The notes below the pieces were generated by a model that made no database searches, was not told the origin of the DNA, and saw nothing but the letters and a program-made list of their open reading frames with translations. From positions 134,655-179,990 of the forward strand of contig JYNZ01000003.1 of NCBI GenBank assembly GCA_001567355.1: a stretch of 45,336 bases of DNA, in the 5' to 3' direction. Every line of letters starts with the position of its first letter. Positions within the stretch are counted from its first letter, which is position 1. This DNA comes from a candidate division WS6 bacterium OLB20. Lineage in GTDB: Bacteria; Patescibacteriota; Dojkabacteria; B142; OLB20. Shown here one piece after another: positions 1 to 9,165 of the stretch. The translations under genes were made by a program, and so were the position numbers.

Positions 1-2
1 AG

Positions 3-401
3 ATGAAGTATGCCTATGCTGATGCCATGCAGAAGCTGCAGATCACGGAATCGCTCGACTTTATCGAAGAGAAGCGACTGACCGATGAGGGTGCATATGT
101 CGACAGTCTTTCCGATACCACCCTGCCGAAAGAAAAGCAACTTGAAAACCTTGAGATGCTCTACGTGTATTTTATTGAGCTTGCGCAGCGATTTCCAGAA
201 CTCGGCAACCGGATAGAAGACAAGATCCGCACACTCCATCGCGGGATAACATCTGACCTGCTTGACGCACTGCCCGAAGAAGCATTGGCCGAGATCAGTA
301 CATTCTTTGTTGCTGACATGAACGCGATACTCGAGATGAAAGACCGCTTTCCCGAGTTTGAGCTCCCCGAACGGCTGAAAAAATTCCGCCCTGCATCATA
401 G
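3..401 (+). CDS. hypothetical acidic helical protein, possibly 5'-truncated
   Basis: I do not recognise the family. The visible 132 residues are charged, strongly helical and soluble, with no signal peptide or membrane segment. An ATG begins two bases into the window, so the true start may lie outside it. It points the same way as the four genes that follow and is separated from the next one by about 67 nt that hold a good promoter. It is therefore either the end of an upstream operon or the first gene of this one. Codon use resembles the neighbours, so I take it as a real gene, but no function can be assigned. Confidence 0.65.
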   Translation: MKYAYADAMQKLQITESLDFIEEKRLTDEGAYVDSLSDTTLPKEKQLENLEMLYVYFIELAQRFPELGNRIEDKIRTLHRGITSDLLDALPEEALAEISTFFVADMNAILEMKDRFPEFELPERLKKFRPAS

Positions 402-407
402 TGAGTG

Positions 408-436
408 TTGCTATCGTCTGTGCTTGTCCCTATACT
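408..436 (+). promoter_or_regulatory. sigma70-type promoter for the 469-7191 operon
   Basis: TTGCTA (408-413), 17 nt spacer, TATACT (431-436). The predicted start of transcription near 443 leaves a leader of about 25 nt before the ATG at 469. There is no clear Shine-Dalgarno in that leader. Confidence 0.55.
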
Positions 437-468
437 GGAATCATCATCGTACCTCTTAGCTGTTTTTG

Positions 469-1980
469 ATGATTCGTCGTGTACAGCAACGTATTAAAAG
501 CATCAGTCTTCCCAGGGCTTCATGGCTTCTGTTGATTATGTTCACCTGCGTGTTTCTGTTTGGCAACGCGTTTCAGACGCAGGCACAGACATCTGCATTT
601 GGTGTCTGGGCGGGTACCCAGGATCCCAGCACCGGAAGCATAAAAGAGATAGGTTCTTCACTTCTGGTCCAGGTCACCGGCCGTAATGCCGAGGGTCAGG
701 ATGTCCGGGATATTGTTCAGGACCCTAATAATCCAGGCCGGTACATAGTACGGACTCCCTCAGCACTTGATTCGATCGCCATAGTGATGGATACCATGTT
801 TGAAGAAAAGCCGGCCAGCGCGATGGTATGGGCGCAGGACCAGCTGGACATGCTGACAAACTCCGGAGAGGCCAGTGCACAGGAGGCATATTTCCCGGGT
901 CCCGGTTTTGATCTGTTGCGTCCGATCCTCGGCTTCTGGACCTGGGCAAGAAACATCTCATACGGATTCTTTATCATCGTTATGATCGTGATCGCATTTA
1001 TGATCCTGTTCCGCCAGCAGCTTGGAGGACAGACCGTCATAACCCTTGCAAACTCTCTTCCATCTGTAATTATTGCACTTGTTCTCGTAACGTTCAGCTA
1101 TCCGCTGTCCGCTCTGTTTATAGATTTCATCTCACTCGGTTCCAATTTCTCTTACGCCGTCCTTGTCGGCTCACCGAACTCGCCCGGATACGAACTTGTG
1201 CAGCCGGGCGGACAACTCGAGGGAACGCAGCTGCAGCCTGATGATCAGGAGGTCAGCATCTGGGGGGTCTGGGGATCAACACAGGTAAACCTCTGCAGTG
1301 GCGGCCAGGGCGGTGAATCCAACTGTGAAGTCAGCTCACTTGTTCCGGACTTTGAAGGTGGCGGTCCGGCGCTTGAATTCATCGGCTCGGTGGTTGATAA
1401 GGTTGCGGGTATTCCAGGTGAAGGCAGCTCGACAAACGTCCTCATCAGTCTGCTTCTGGCACTAACCGCACTGGGTGCCGCGTTTAAACTGATGCTGGCG
1501 CTGCTTAATAACTACATCATTCTGACTACAATGCCGATATTTTCTCCGCTGATGTTCTTAACAGCAGCAATACCCGGCGGAAACGGACCGGTAAATCCGG
1601 TAATCGTTAACTACTTCAAGATGATGTTTGCTTCTGCACTGGTATTCATTGCAGTCTACGCAATCATGCTGTTTCTTATCGTACTGTCGCTGACTTTTGA
1701 ACAGGAGTTTCAGGCTGCCGGGCAGCTTGTCTGGGCGCCACCTCTTGTAGGATACACTTCTGATCAGGTTTCAGGTGGTCTGTACCGGACTATCGTTGTG
1801 TATGGTGTGTTTCTCTACCTGCCCAATATTCCTGACCTGATCAAGGATAACCTCGGTGTACCGAAGGGTAACGTATTCTTTGAGAATATGTTCCGCAGAA
1901 CACGTGCCAACTTTATGGATACGAGCCGGACTATCATTGCAGCCGGCCAGAGGACCGGCGCACTGGGCAGCTCCGGATAA
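469..1980 (+). CDS. multi-pass membrane protein, VirB6/TrbL-like (type IV secretion)
   Basis: About 503 residues. A cleavable-looking signal segment (residues about 17-37) precedes a roughly 115-residue exported domain. Clusters of membrane helices follow near residues 160-182, 190-222, 322-370, 385-412 and 440-460. The stretch QQLGGQTVITLANSLPSVII followed by a helix ending FSYPLSALFID resembles the VirB6/TrbL-like proteins of Patescibacterial type IV secretion or pilus loci; that is recalled family knowledge, not a search. A TTG lies directly before the ATG at 469; I chose the ATG. The next gene follows after 11 nt with a Shine-Dalgarno. Function as an inner-membrane channel component is inferred. 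Confidence 0.6.
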   Translation: MIRRVQQRIKSISLPRASWLLLIMFTCVFLFGNAFQTQAQTSAFGVWAGTQDPSTGSIKEIGSSLLVQVTGRNAEGQDVRDIVQDPNNPGRYIVRTPSALDSIAIVMDTMFEEKPASAMVWAQDQLDMLTNSGEASAQEAYFPGPGFDLLRPILGFWTWARNISYGFFIIVMIVIAFMILFRQQLGGQTVITLANSLPSVIIALVLVTFSYPLSALFIDFISLGSNFSYAVLVGSPNSPGYELVQPGGQLEGTQLQPDDQEVSIWGVWGSTQVNLCSGGQGGESNCEVSSLVPDFEGGGPALEFIGSVVDKVAGIPGEGSSTNVLISLLLALTALGAAFKLMLALLNNYIILTTMPIFSPLMFLTAAIPGGNGPVNPVIVNYFKMMFASALVFIAVYAIMLFLIVLSLTFEQEFQAAGQLVWAPPLVGYTSDQVSGGLYRTIVVYGVFLYLPNIPDLIKDNLGVPKGNVFFENMFRRTRANFMDTSRTIIAAGQRTGALGSSG

Positions 1981-1991
1981 GGTGAGCTCCT

Positions 1992-3173
1992 ATGGCAGGA
2001 TCAGCAAATACCACAACCCTGCAGATCAGCAAGAAACTGCGTGAACTTGAGTCGTTTTTTGCAACAAAAATGGGACCCCAGGTTCTTGATTACCTTTTCC
2101 TGTTTACCAAAGACGAGTCCGTAAAAGTTGAGTTTCATCAGCTGCCGCCGGATGTCGAAACAGAAGTCCGGCACTATATAGAGCTGGCAGACAGGATAAT
2201 GAACGCCTCTGGCATAGAGCCGGCAACTGGTGAGGATGTTCCGCTGCATGAAAAGTTTATCAGCAGACTGCATGACATGTATCTGCTCAGATACGTCGAA
2301 GCAAAACGGCAGTTTGCGGAGTACCAGCTTGTCAGAGTCCCGACAAGAACAGAGCAGAGTATCCTTAACCAGATGAACCTGCCCGACAAGGCCGATCATA
2401 CCGTACCAGTGTCCATACATTTTCAGATACCGGACGCGTTTGTCATCGATGATGACGGCAATCTTGATGTGCCGGCAACACTTGAAGCAGAGGCAACCGA
2501 TCACCAGATCGTCTCGTATTTCAGTGCAATCCCGCTGCTGCCATCATTGACCGCACAGCTGTTCCAGGACCTTGATGACATTACAGTGTTTGAAAACGCC
2601 ACGCTCTTTCTTCGTGAAGAACTGATGCATGTAAATGAGATTGTACTGCAGGAGACAATCATCTACCTGACCAGGCGGGTATATGCCTATATGGACAGAG
2701 GACAAAGCTGGATACAAGGTGTGGCAAATGTAAAGGAATATCACCGCCAGATCAGCGAAGGGACATCTCCTGATTTTCCACCTGATCTTGCTGATCTGGG
2801 GAGTGAAATTGAGCGTCTGCTCTCGGAGGAGCTTGCCGAGATCAAACAGCTCGAACCGCAGACACGGATCACGCTGGTTGAGGAATACAAGGAACTGATT
2901 CTGTACTACATACATGCAGGCATCCTGCTGCCGGAGAACTACTACAAGCTTGAGTTCCGTGATCCCAGAGAGTACACGAGGGATGAGCAGCGGTTTAACC
3001 TGCTTTTTGACCTGTACCTGTATAACGATGACGGGGAGCTGCTTCCTGTACCGTTTGAGACATATAACATTGACTTTACGCAGGAATCACGTCAGCAGAT
3101 ATTTGACGCGGTCACCGGCGGACTCGAGAACCCAGACTTTACCCTTACAGAATATCTGTCTGAAGTAAGCTGA
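1992..3173 (+). CDS. hypothetical protein, second gene of secretion-like operon
   Basis: 393 residues, soluble, acidic and mostly helical, with no signal peptide or membrane helix. The start is well supported: AAGGTGAG lies about 5 nt upstream of the ATG, one of only two clear Shine-Dalgarno sequences in the window. Its TGA overlaps the next ATG (TGATG), so it is translationally coupled to the coiled-coil gene downstream. I do not recognise the family. By context it may be a cytoplasmic partner of the membrane protein before it or of the 1021-residue protein after it. Confidence 0.65.
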   Translation: MAGSANTTTLQISKKLRELESFFATKMGPQVLDYLFLFTKDESVKVEFHQLPPDVETEVRHYIELADRIMNASGIEPATGEDVPLHEKFISRLHDMYLLRYVEAKRQFAEYQLVRVPTRTEQSILNQMNLPDKADHTVPVSIHFQIPDAFVIDDDGNLDVPATLEAEATDHQIVSYFSAIPLLPSLTAQLFQDLDDITVFENATLFLREELMHVNEIVLQETIIYLTRRVYAYMDRGQSWIQGVANVKEYHRQISEGTSPDFPPDLADLGSEIERLLSEELAEIKQLEPQTRITLVEEYKELILYYIHAGILLPENYYKLEFRDPREYTRDEQRFNLLFDLYLYNDDGELLPVPFETYNIDFTQESRQQIFDAVTGGLENPDFTLTEYLSEVS

Positions 3174-4126
3174 TGAAAAAAAATGCACAGGGACAAATAG
3201 TATCCATAACTTCCACTGATCTTCTGGAAATCCTAACCACCTGGAATGCTGTCAAAGGCAACAAAGCAGGGGTTCCTGAAAGCGCAAACGCAAATGAGCA
3301 GATCCTCAGAGATATGATGCTGATGCTCAGGAGAAACAGGGTACGGGATGGAACCGAAGTGCAGATAATGCAGTTTGCCCAGATCCTTGAGAGGGATCCG
3401 CTGGACCTGTTTGCAGCACTCCTGCAGATAAAGCAGCTCCCATCGCTGCCGGATAAGGGAGAAAGTGTTGAAGGCCTGACACAGCTGACCGCATCCTGGA
3501 CCCGTGCCAAGGCCAGAGCTCAGATTGATGATAAGGTTCTTGACGCGCTCAAACCGCAGCTCAATCTGCCAGGTGTCGATAAACTCAGCATCGCACAGAT
3601 GGAGTCATCAGTGTATTCGCTTATCAGTACAATGAAGTCCACGGGCGAGTACCGACCGACCGAGTTTCAGGCTGCAGCAGTTGCAGTTATGCAGCAGCTG
3701 ATCGGCTACGCTGAAAATGTATCTGACGGTGTATCAGGCGAAAGCATGATCCGGGCTCTTGATATGTTTGATAATCAGCGGCCGCTGCAGGAGGAACTTA
3801 AACTTCAGCAGGCCAGCAAGGAACGTCTGTTCAAGGATATGGCCCGCAGCCAGAATCTGCTGGACGGCCAGAATGCGGCAGTCATGCTGCAGCAGACAAA
3901 GGTTGAAAAACTCGAGAAAGACATTCAGAATGAGATCAGTGCGGGTAGACAGCAGGGGACAGCTATCCAGGTGATCCGTCATGAACTGGAGCTGTCACAG
4001 GAGCAGCTTGGAGTGCATCTGACCGAGATTAAGCGCCTTGCGGCAGAAATTGATGAACAGAAACTCAAAATTGCGGCAATCGATCAGAAAATGCAGGAAT
4101 TACTCAAACGGATTAAAGGCAGATAA
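3173..4126 (+). CDS. hypothetical protein with C-terminal coiled coil
   Basis: 317 residues. The N-terminal two thirds are helical and soluble. Residues from about 205 to the end show a long heptad-like pattern rich in Q, E, K, L and I, ending in KIAAIDQKMQELLKRIKGR, which predicts a parallel coiled coil. No signal or membrane segment. The start overlaps the preceding stop and its own TAA overlaps the next ATG (TAATG), so three genes are chained by translational coupling. Family unknown. A structural or adaptor role for the adjacent membrane proteins is inference only. Confidence 0.65.
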   Translation: MKKNAQGQIVSITSTDLLEILTTWNAVKGNKAGVPESANANEQILRDMMLMLRRNRVRDGTEVQIMQFAQILERDPLDLFAALLQIKQLPSLPDKGESVEGLTQLTASWTRAKARAQIDDKVLDALKPQLNLPGVDKLSIAQMESSVYSLISTMKSTGEYRPTEFQAAAVAVMQQLIGYAENVSDGVSGESMIRALDMFDNQRPLQEELKLQQASKERLFKDMARSQNLLDGQNAAVMLQQTKVEKLEKDIQNEISAGRQQGTAIQVIRHELELSQEQLGVHLTEIKRLAAEIDEQKLKIAAIDQKMQELLKRIKGR

Positions 4127-7100
4127 TGGCGACAGCAGCGCAGACAAACAACAACATAAACCTGTTTGAGCCACAAATCAGAAAGACTCGCAACGAGCTT
4201 GTCGACATGACACGTCAGGCGGACGAGTTGCTTGCCCGCACCCGTAAACTCCTTGATACTGTCTACAGCACCATGCGCTCTGCTCAGCAGTATCTCTCAA
4301 AGCAGTACCTGACAGATGACGACCAGAAAGCAGCAGAAGCATTGCGTCAGCAGCTTGCTGAGCAAGATGCACAGCAGCCGGCTGCTTCGCAGCAGACAGC
4401 TGGCGTGCAGTCACCCGTGCAGACAACACAACCCGTTGCAGCCGCACCGGCGCCTCAGGCAACCCCGCAACCGCTGCCTCAGCGGGCCCGCGAGTTCAGA
4501 CGTTCGGTGCGGGAGGAAGTCCGTAATCTGTTTGCCGAACCTGCTGATCCACTGTTGCGAGAGGAGCTGAGAAACCGTGAACAAAGACTCCGGATGGCGG
4601 GTAAAAACTGGAGCGCTTTTCTGTTTGATGCTGAAGTCAGGCACGATACTCCTTACAAACGTCGGCAGAAGGAGACGATGGCTGAGTCATGGAATATGAT
4701 CCGGCAGGCTGCTCAGTTGCCCGGAAAAACTATCAATAAGGCTGTGAAAGAGGTCGCGATGAATACCGCGGTTCTGCCCCTCATTGTTGCCAAAAAAGGC
4801 GGAACAGCAGTCTTCAGGTGGAGCGGCCGCCAGGCTGGCAAGTTTGTCGGCAGGCTGTCCGAAGAAGAAATGGCAAGCGAGGGTTATCAGATCAAAAAGT
4901 TCCTCAATCCACGGACTTCACCGGTCAGCAGAATCGCATCCGCCCGTAAAGAAGATCTGAAGCGCTTTCATGACAAGCAGGTGGTGGTCCGCCTCGCAAC
5001 CACAAGACGTGCTGCAAAAAAGAAAAAAGATGATATTCAGAACGCGCTCCAGCAGATGGTGGTTGACGGAATCCTGCGCGGCATCCGGGACTCGATCATG
5101 CGGACTATCGACAATGTTGTCGAAGGTACCAAAAAAGCGTACAGAACCGCCCGCATCGCAACCCGAACAAGGATAATTAATTCGCGTCCTGTCCAGACCG
5201 CTATTAATACTCCGACAGCCCGGAACACGGCAGCATCGCTGCAGCAGATGCGAAATTCTGAAACATATAAAGCAATCTCAACCAGAGCAGGCCGCATGAT
5301 TGAGAGCGCTCCTGAAGCAGTCAGGTCAGTCGGCAGAAACTTTGTCCGGGTCGGCAGCAGAGTAAGCGAAACGAGGCTTGCCCGCTGGACCGGCCAGGCT
5401 GGCGAATACGTGGGTACCAAAGCAGTACAGGCAGCAAAGGCAACGCCCGGCTTTGTACGTAAACTGCCAAGCCGCAGCTGGAAGCTGTTTAAAGGTGGTG
5501 TCGAACGTGTACCTGCTGCTGCAAGCGGTGTGACACGCGGAGCGCTTGCGGGAGGAACAGCATTTGTAGTCCTGGGTGCCGGCACACCGGCAGCACTTGC
5601 TGGCGCTGCTGTCTTTGCAACCACAGCTGCAGTAACGTATCGTGCCTCACGACTGACAACACTTGATACAAAAAATCTTAAGACAGCAACCTTTGACTGG
5701 GACCCGGATGCCTTTAAAAACGGCAGGGTGAGTGCAGATGTGCAGCGGCAGATCACCGAGCGCGGCAATATTTACCGGGGAGCAACAAGAGTTTTCAGAG
5801 CGCTTGATGCAGGCTTCACTTACGGCTCACTCGGAGCACTCGCAGCAACTTTGTTAGGTGGCAACGCGTTGCTTGGAGCGGGAGCAGGTTTTGCAATCGG
5901 TGCAGGCGGCAGATATCTGATCGACCGCTATGTGGGCAGAGGAGTTGCCGGCATGCTGCAGGGCAAGGCTGGTTTTCTGGCCAAGCTTGCTGCACTGCCA
6001 AGTCACTCTGTCTTAAACCAGACATTAAGCAACCAGTGGTTTATCGAAGAGATAAGACGCGTAAACAGCGAGTACAAAGGCGACTTCAGCCGCTATCTCC
6101 AGGAGAACTGGACCTTTGGCGGCGGTGGAGGAGCACTTGGAGACATTGGAGTCTTCACCAACTACATAGGTGCTGCGGCATATATTTCCTCGTCAAATTC
6201 TCTTATGTCGACTGTGTTCCGGAACTCATTAGGTTCCGGAGGCAGATGGGCTGCCTGGGGCAGTGCATCGCGCAATGTTCTCTCACGGTTTGGTCTTACT
6301 ACAACGCCCTTTCAACCAGGCGGACTCACACTTGGCAATGTCGGCCGTGCCCTTGGAAATATCGTTAAAGCCCCATTTCAGGCGCTCGTCAGCGCACCGG
6401 TTTCGCTGGTTACAAACCCGCTTACAATCGGCATGGTTGCAGGCACGGTTATCGGATCACTACTTGGTGCCGGACTTGGTGCCGGTCCAGGGGCTTTGCT
6501 TGGAGCTGCAATAGGTTCGACCGTCGGTGCCATCGCCGGAGGAGTGATTGCAGGTGCACTTGGTATCGGCACCGGAGGTGTCGGTTTTGCTCTGACAACT
6601 GTTGTTGTAACGGTCACCACTACAGTCGGGCAGTTGTTCGGGCAGTTTATCGGCAACCTGTTTGATACTGCAGTAAATGATGTTGTTGAGAGTTTTACAA
6701 GCAGAATCTCCGGCTTCTTCAACAGTCTGATGGGTATTCTCAACCTTCTGCGTCTTATGACTCAGGGTATCAGCCCCGAAAACGCACTGTCTGCACTGAT
6801 GGGACTTATTGCCCTGTTACAGGTGATAGAACGAAACTCCGAGCAAGGTGGAGAAAACAAGGCAATCGAGGACACGAGATCTGATGAGGCACGCATTCAT
6901 GGCGAAACAAGAGCAGGAGGCTTCATCAGACTTGAACACTACAACATCGCACTTCTCGATACAGAGACTGAATCATGGACAGATGAACGCATCATGATAC
7001 TTATGCAGGCACTCGAGCAGAAGCCTGATGCATTCACACGGCAGGGTGAGCAGGTGGTTCTCGCCATCGGTCGCGAAGACGCGCTGGCGGATGACGGGTT

Positions 7101-7191
7101 TACACTCATTTACATTCAGCCCGAGGCATTTAATCTGGGCTACCGTCCGGACTATATTCTGGGATATGCACAGCAGGCACTGCTGCAGTAG
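4126..7191 (+). CDS. large basic protein with glycine-rich membrane segments
   Basis: 1021 residues in three visible parts. A Q/P/A-rich linker lies near residues 75-120. A long basic part rich in K and R runs from about 130 to 450. After it come several hydrophobic glycine/alanine blocks: about 475-510, 565-600 and a striking GxxxG-rich stretch around 765-840 (for example GAGLGAGPGALLGAAIGS). The C-terminal 150 residues are soluble and acidic. The glycine pattern resembles glycine-zipper membrane segments found in some effectors and phage-like pore or tape proteins, but I cannot name the family. It is the last and largest gene of the operon and could be a substrate or structural element of the secretion-like system. 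It ends 6 nt before the convergent gene on the other strand. Confidence 0.65.
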   Translation: MATAAQTNNNINLFEPQIRKTRNELVDMTRQADELLARTRKLLDTVYSTMRSAQQYLSKQYLTDDDQKAAEALRQQLAEQDAQQPAASQQTAGVQSPVQTTQPVAAAPAPQATPQPLPQRAREFRRSVREEVRNLFAEPADPLLREELRNREQRLRMAGKNWSAFLFDAEVRHDTPYKRRQKETMAESWNMIRQAAQLPGKTINKAVKEVAMNTAVLPLIVAKKGGTAVFRWSGRQAGKFVGRLSEEEMASEGYQIKKFLNPRTSPVSRIASARKEDLKRFHDKQVVVRLATTRRAAKKKKDDIQNALQQMVVDGILRGIRDSIMRTIDNVVEGTKKAYRTARIATRTRIINSRPVQTAINTPTARNTAASLQQMRNSETYKAISTRAGRMIESAPEAVRSVGRNFVRVGSRVSETRLARWTGQAGEYVGTKAVQAAKATPGFVRKLPSRSWKLFKGGVERVPAAASGVTRGALAGGTAFVVLGAGTPAALAGAAVFATTAAVTYRASRLTTLDTKNLKTATFDWDPDAFKNGRVSADVQRQITERGNIYRGATRVFRALDAGFTYGSLGALAATLLGGNALLGAGAGFAIGAGGRYLIDRYVGRGVAGMLQGKAGFLAKLAALPSHSVLNQTLSNQWFIEEIRRVNSEYKGDFSRYLQENWTFGGGGGALGDIGVFTNYIGAAAYISSSNSLMSTVFRNSLGSGGRWAAWGSASRNVLSRFGLTTTPFQPGGLTLGNVGRALGNIVKAPFQALVSAPVSLVTNPLTIGMVAGTVIGSLLGAGLGAGPGALLGAAIGSTVGAIAGGVIAGALGIGTGGVGFALTTVVVTVTTTVGQLFGQFIGNLFDTAVNDVVESFTSRISGFFNSLMGILNLLRLMTQGISPENALSALMGLIALLQVIERNSEQGGENKAIEDTRSDEARIHGETRAGGFIRLEHYNIALLDTETESWTDERIMILMQALEQKPDAFTRQGEQVVLAIGREDALADDGFTLIYIQPEAFNLGYRPDYILGYAQQALLQ

Positions 7192-7197
7192 TTCAAA

Positions 7198-9165
7198 TTA
7201 CTGATCCTGATCGTTTTGTGAGGCAAGACCGTAACTGCCGTATGGCTTTGCGTTGTCATTATCCACCTTATCTGTGTACCCCATATCCGTGCCACCGGGA
7301 CCCACCGGCGAACTTGCTGTATCACTGTCTGCACTTTTTAGCCAGTCCGGGATCTCTTCATCATCGCTGTAAATACTCGGCATCGATACCTCCGGAGAAT
7401 CGAATGAGCCCATTCCTGTATCAGCGGTGACCGGCTCAGGAGTCGCAAACTGATCTTCTGATCCGACAGTCTGAGATCCGATTGAGGGTTCAAAGCTTTC
7501 TGACACAGGAGGTGGTGAATATGTCTGCACAGGTTCGCTGTATGCGGGCACATCCGGATTAGGGACAAGCGGAGCCGGCTCAGTGTATGTCGGGCTGTAG
7601 TCGTAACTTGTTGTCTGCGGATAGCTTTCCGGTGCGTAAACAGACTGTTCACGTCTGCGGGATATCAGAGTATAGGCAAGCCACGGAATAATCAGAAGCA
7701 GCAGTCCGCAGCAAAGTATCAGCAGCGCCAGCGAGAGCGTATCCCCGCTGAGGTTATCCCAGGGGTAGGTCACACCGCTGCCGGAACCATCAGGGACTGA
7801 ATCCGGAACCGAGTCAGGCGTAGAATCAGGATCGTCTCCGACCGAGAAAAACCACTCCTTAACAGTTGTTCCCCCATCGCTGTCGGTAACGCTGACTGTT
7901 ATCTTGTGCCGGCCCGGAGCGAGATCCTCAGGTACTTCACAGGTGAAATCCGGGGCATCAAAATCACAGCCACTGAGCTCGGATCCGTCAAGAGTAACAC
8001 TGATATCCTCATTCAGCACCTCAGTGCCCTCTGGTGCGGTAATCTGCAGTTCAATGACCGGTCGCCTGTCAGCACTGACCGAGTCCTCTGCCGGGGATAC
8101 TATTACTACTGAAGGCACCTGCTCGCCACCCTGGGTGTCATTGCTGAGGGTAAACTCTTCACTGATTTTTTCGAACGTATTGCCACTGTTGTCTCTGACA
8201 ACCAGCCTGAGCCGGTACTGTCCCGATTCAAGACCGGTAATATCCCAGTCATAGGTCCCTGGATTACCGGTAAAGCTTTGCAGCTGTGTCCAGTCGTCAC
8301 CGTCCTGTGCATAAGAAAGTGTAAGAGAGGAGGGTGAAACCCTGGTTATCGTCCATGAAACGGTTGTATTATCCTTTGTAATTACCACATCCGAGGTCGG
8401 TGAAGTAAACGTGATCTCGGGTTCTGTCACCTGCGGCGGAACAACATTTAGTGTAAACCGCTGCGTGGCAGAGCCTCCAAAGCCATCAGTAACAGTCACC
8501 GTGATATCGTAATTACCAGGGGTATTGATCGGACTGTTGGTATAGATCTGACCGGTAGTACGGTTCATATACAGGAAGAAATCGCCCCCTTTATCGATCA
8601 CGTAGGTAAGAGAATGTCCGTCAGGATCGTTTGCAGCAACCTGATAGGTAAAGTCAGCACCTGTCGTAATAGTCATTGCCGGCGGCTGCGAGGTGATAAC
8701 GGGAGAGCGGTTGGTATTGCCGATTATCACAGTATGCTTGTCGCAGAGCGTATAAAAATTGTTCGGTGTCTCACGGAATGTCGCGCAGGCGCGCAGGCAG
8801 TAGTATCCGTCAGGTATTGAACTCCTGTTCACGATCGGACCGTCAGTATCCCATGACTGTGTGTACGTCTGCCCCTGAACTGAAGCGGTTTTGGTACCGT
8901 TTGCTATGGTACCGAAAAACCCGCCATTTGCACTGCATGACTGCGAGAACAGATCAATCTGAAATGGGAGGTCAGATTTGTCAGCCTCCTTCATAAACCA
9001 GGATATCTGGCGCACGCCGGTCACAACGGCATTGTTTACCGGTGATGCAATGTAGATCTCGTCATTCCCTTTGCTGACTGCAAGGACGGGGCCAAGAACA
9101 CCGGCCGCAGCAATAAGGGAGGCGGCAGAAATCAGTACACGGACTGTCAGCATCAGCTGTTTCAT
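7198..9165 (-). CDS. membrane-anchored Ig/cadherin-like surface protein
   Basis: 655 residues. An N-terminal signal segment is followed by several beta-sandwich repeats. One near residues 150-240 matches the putative-Ig (He_PIG/cadherin-like) pattern, with NDPDGHSLTY and PGNYDITVTVTDGFGG. Two further Ig-like modules and a short DSxPDSVPDS linker lead to one strong membrane helix near 475-500. After it comes a cytoplasmic tail of about 150 residues rich in P, Y, S and T. The start is excellent: GAGGAGGAAG directly precedes the ATG, which overlaps the upstream gene's stop by 4 nt (ATGA). The coupling suggests that it and the solute-binding lipoprotein are made together; a scaffold or adhesion role is inference. 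Confidence 0.75.
   Translation of the reverse strand: MKQLMLTVRVLISAASLIAAAGVLGPVLAVSKGNDEIYIASPVNNAVVTGVRQISWFMKEADKSDLPFQIDLFSQSCSANGGFFGTIANGTKTASVQGQTYTQSWDTDGPIVNRSSIPDGYYCLRACATFRETPNNFYTLCDKHTVIIGNTNRSPVITSQPPAMTITTGADFTYQVAANDPDGHSLTYVIDKGGDFFLYMNRTTGQIYTNSPINTPGNYDITVTVTDGFGGSATQRFTLNVVPPQVTEPEITFTSPTSDVVITKDNTTVSWTITRVSPSSLTLSYAQDGDDWTQLQSFTGNPGTYDWDITGLESGQYRLRLVVRDNSGNTFEKISEEFTLSNDTQGGEQVPSVVIVSPAEDSVSADRRPVIELQITAPEGTEVLNEDISVTLDGSELSGCDFDAPDFTCEVPEDLAPGRHKITVSVTDSDGGTTVKEWFFSVGDDPDSTPDSVPDSVPDGSGSGVTYPWDNLSGDTLSLALLILCCGLLLLIIPWLAYTLISRRREQSVYAPESYPQTTSYDYSPTYTEPAPLVPNPDVPAYSEPVQTYSPPPVSESFEPSIGSQTVGSEDQFATPEPVTADTGMGSFDSPEVSMPSIYSDDEEIPDWLKSADSDTASSPVGPGGTDMGYTDKVDNDNAKPYGSYGLASQNDQDQ

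Noticed and set aside
5037-5768. 243-codon antisense ORF inside the 1021-residue gene
   Set aside because: Mirror frame of an alanine/arginine-rich coding region; no start signal and low-complexity product.
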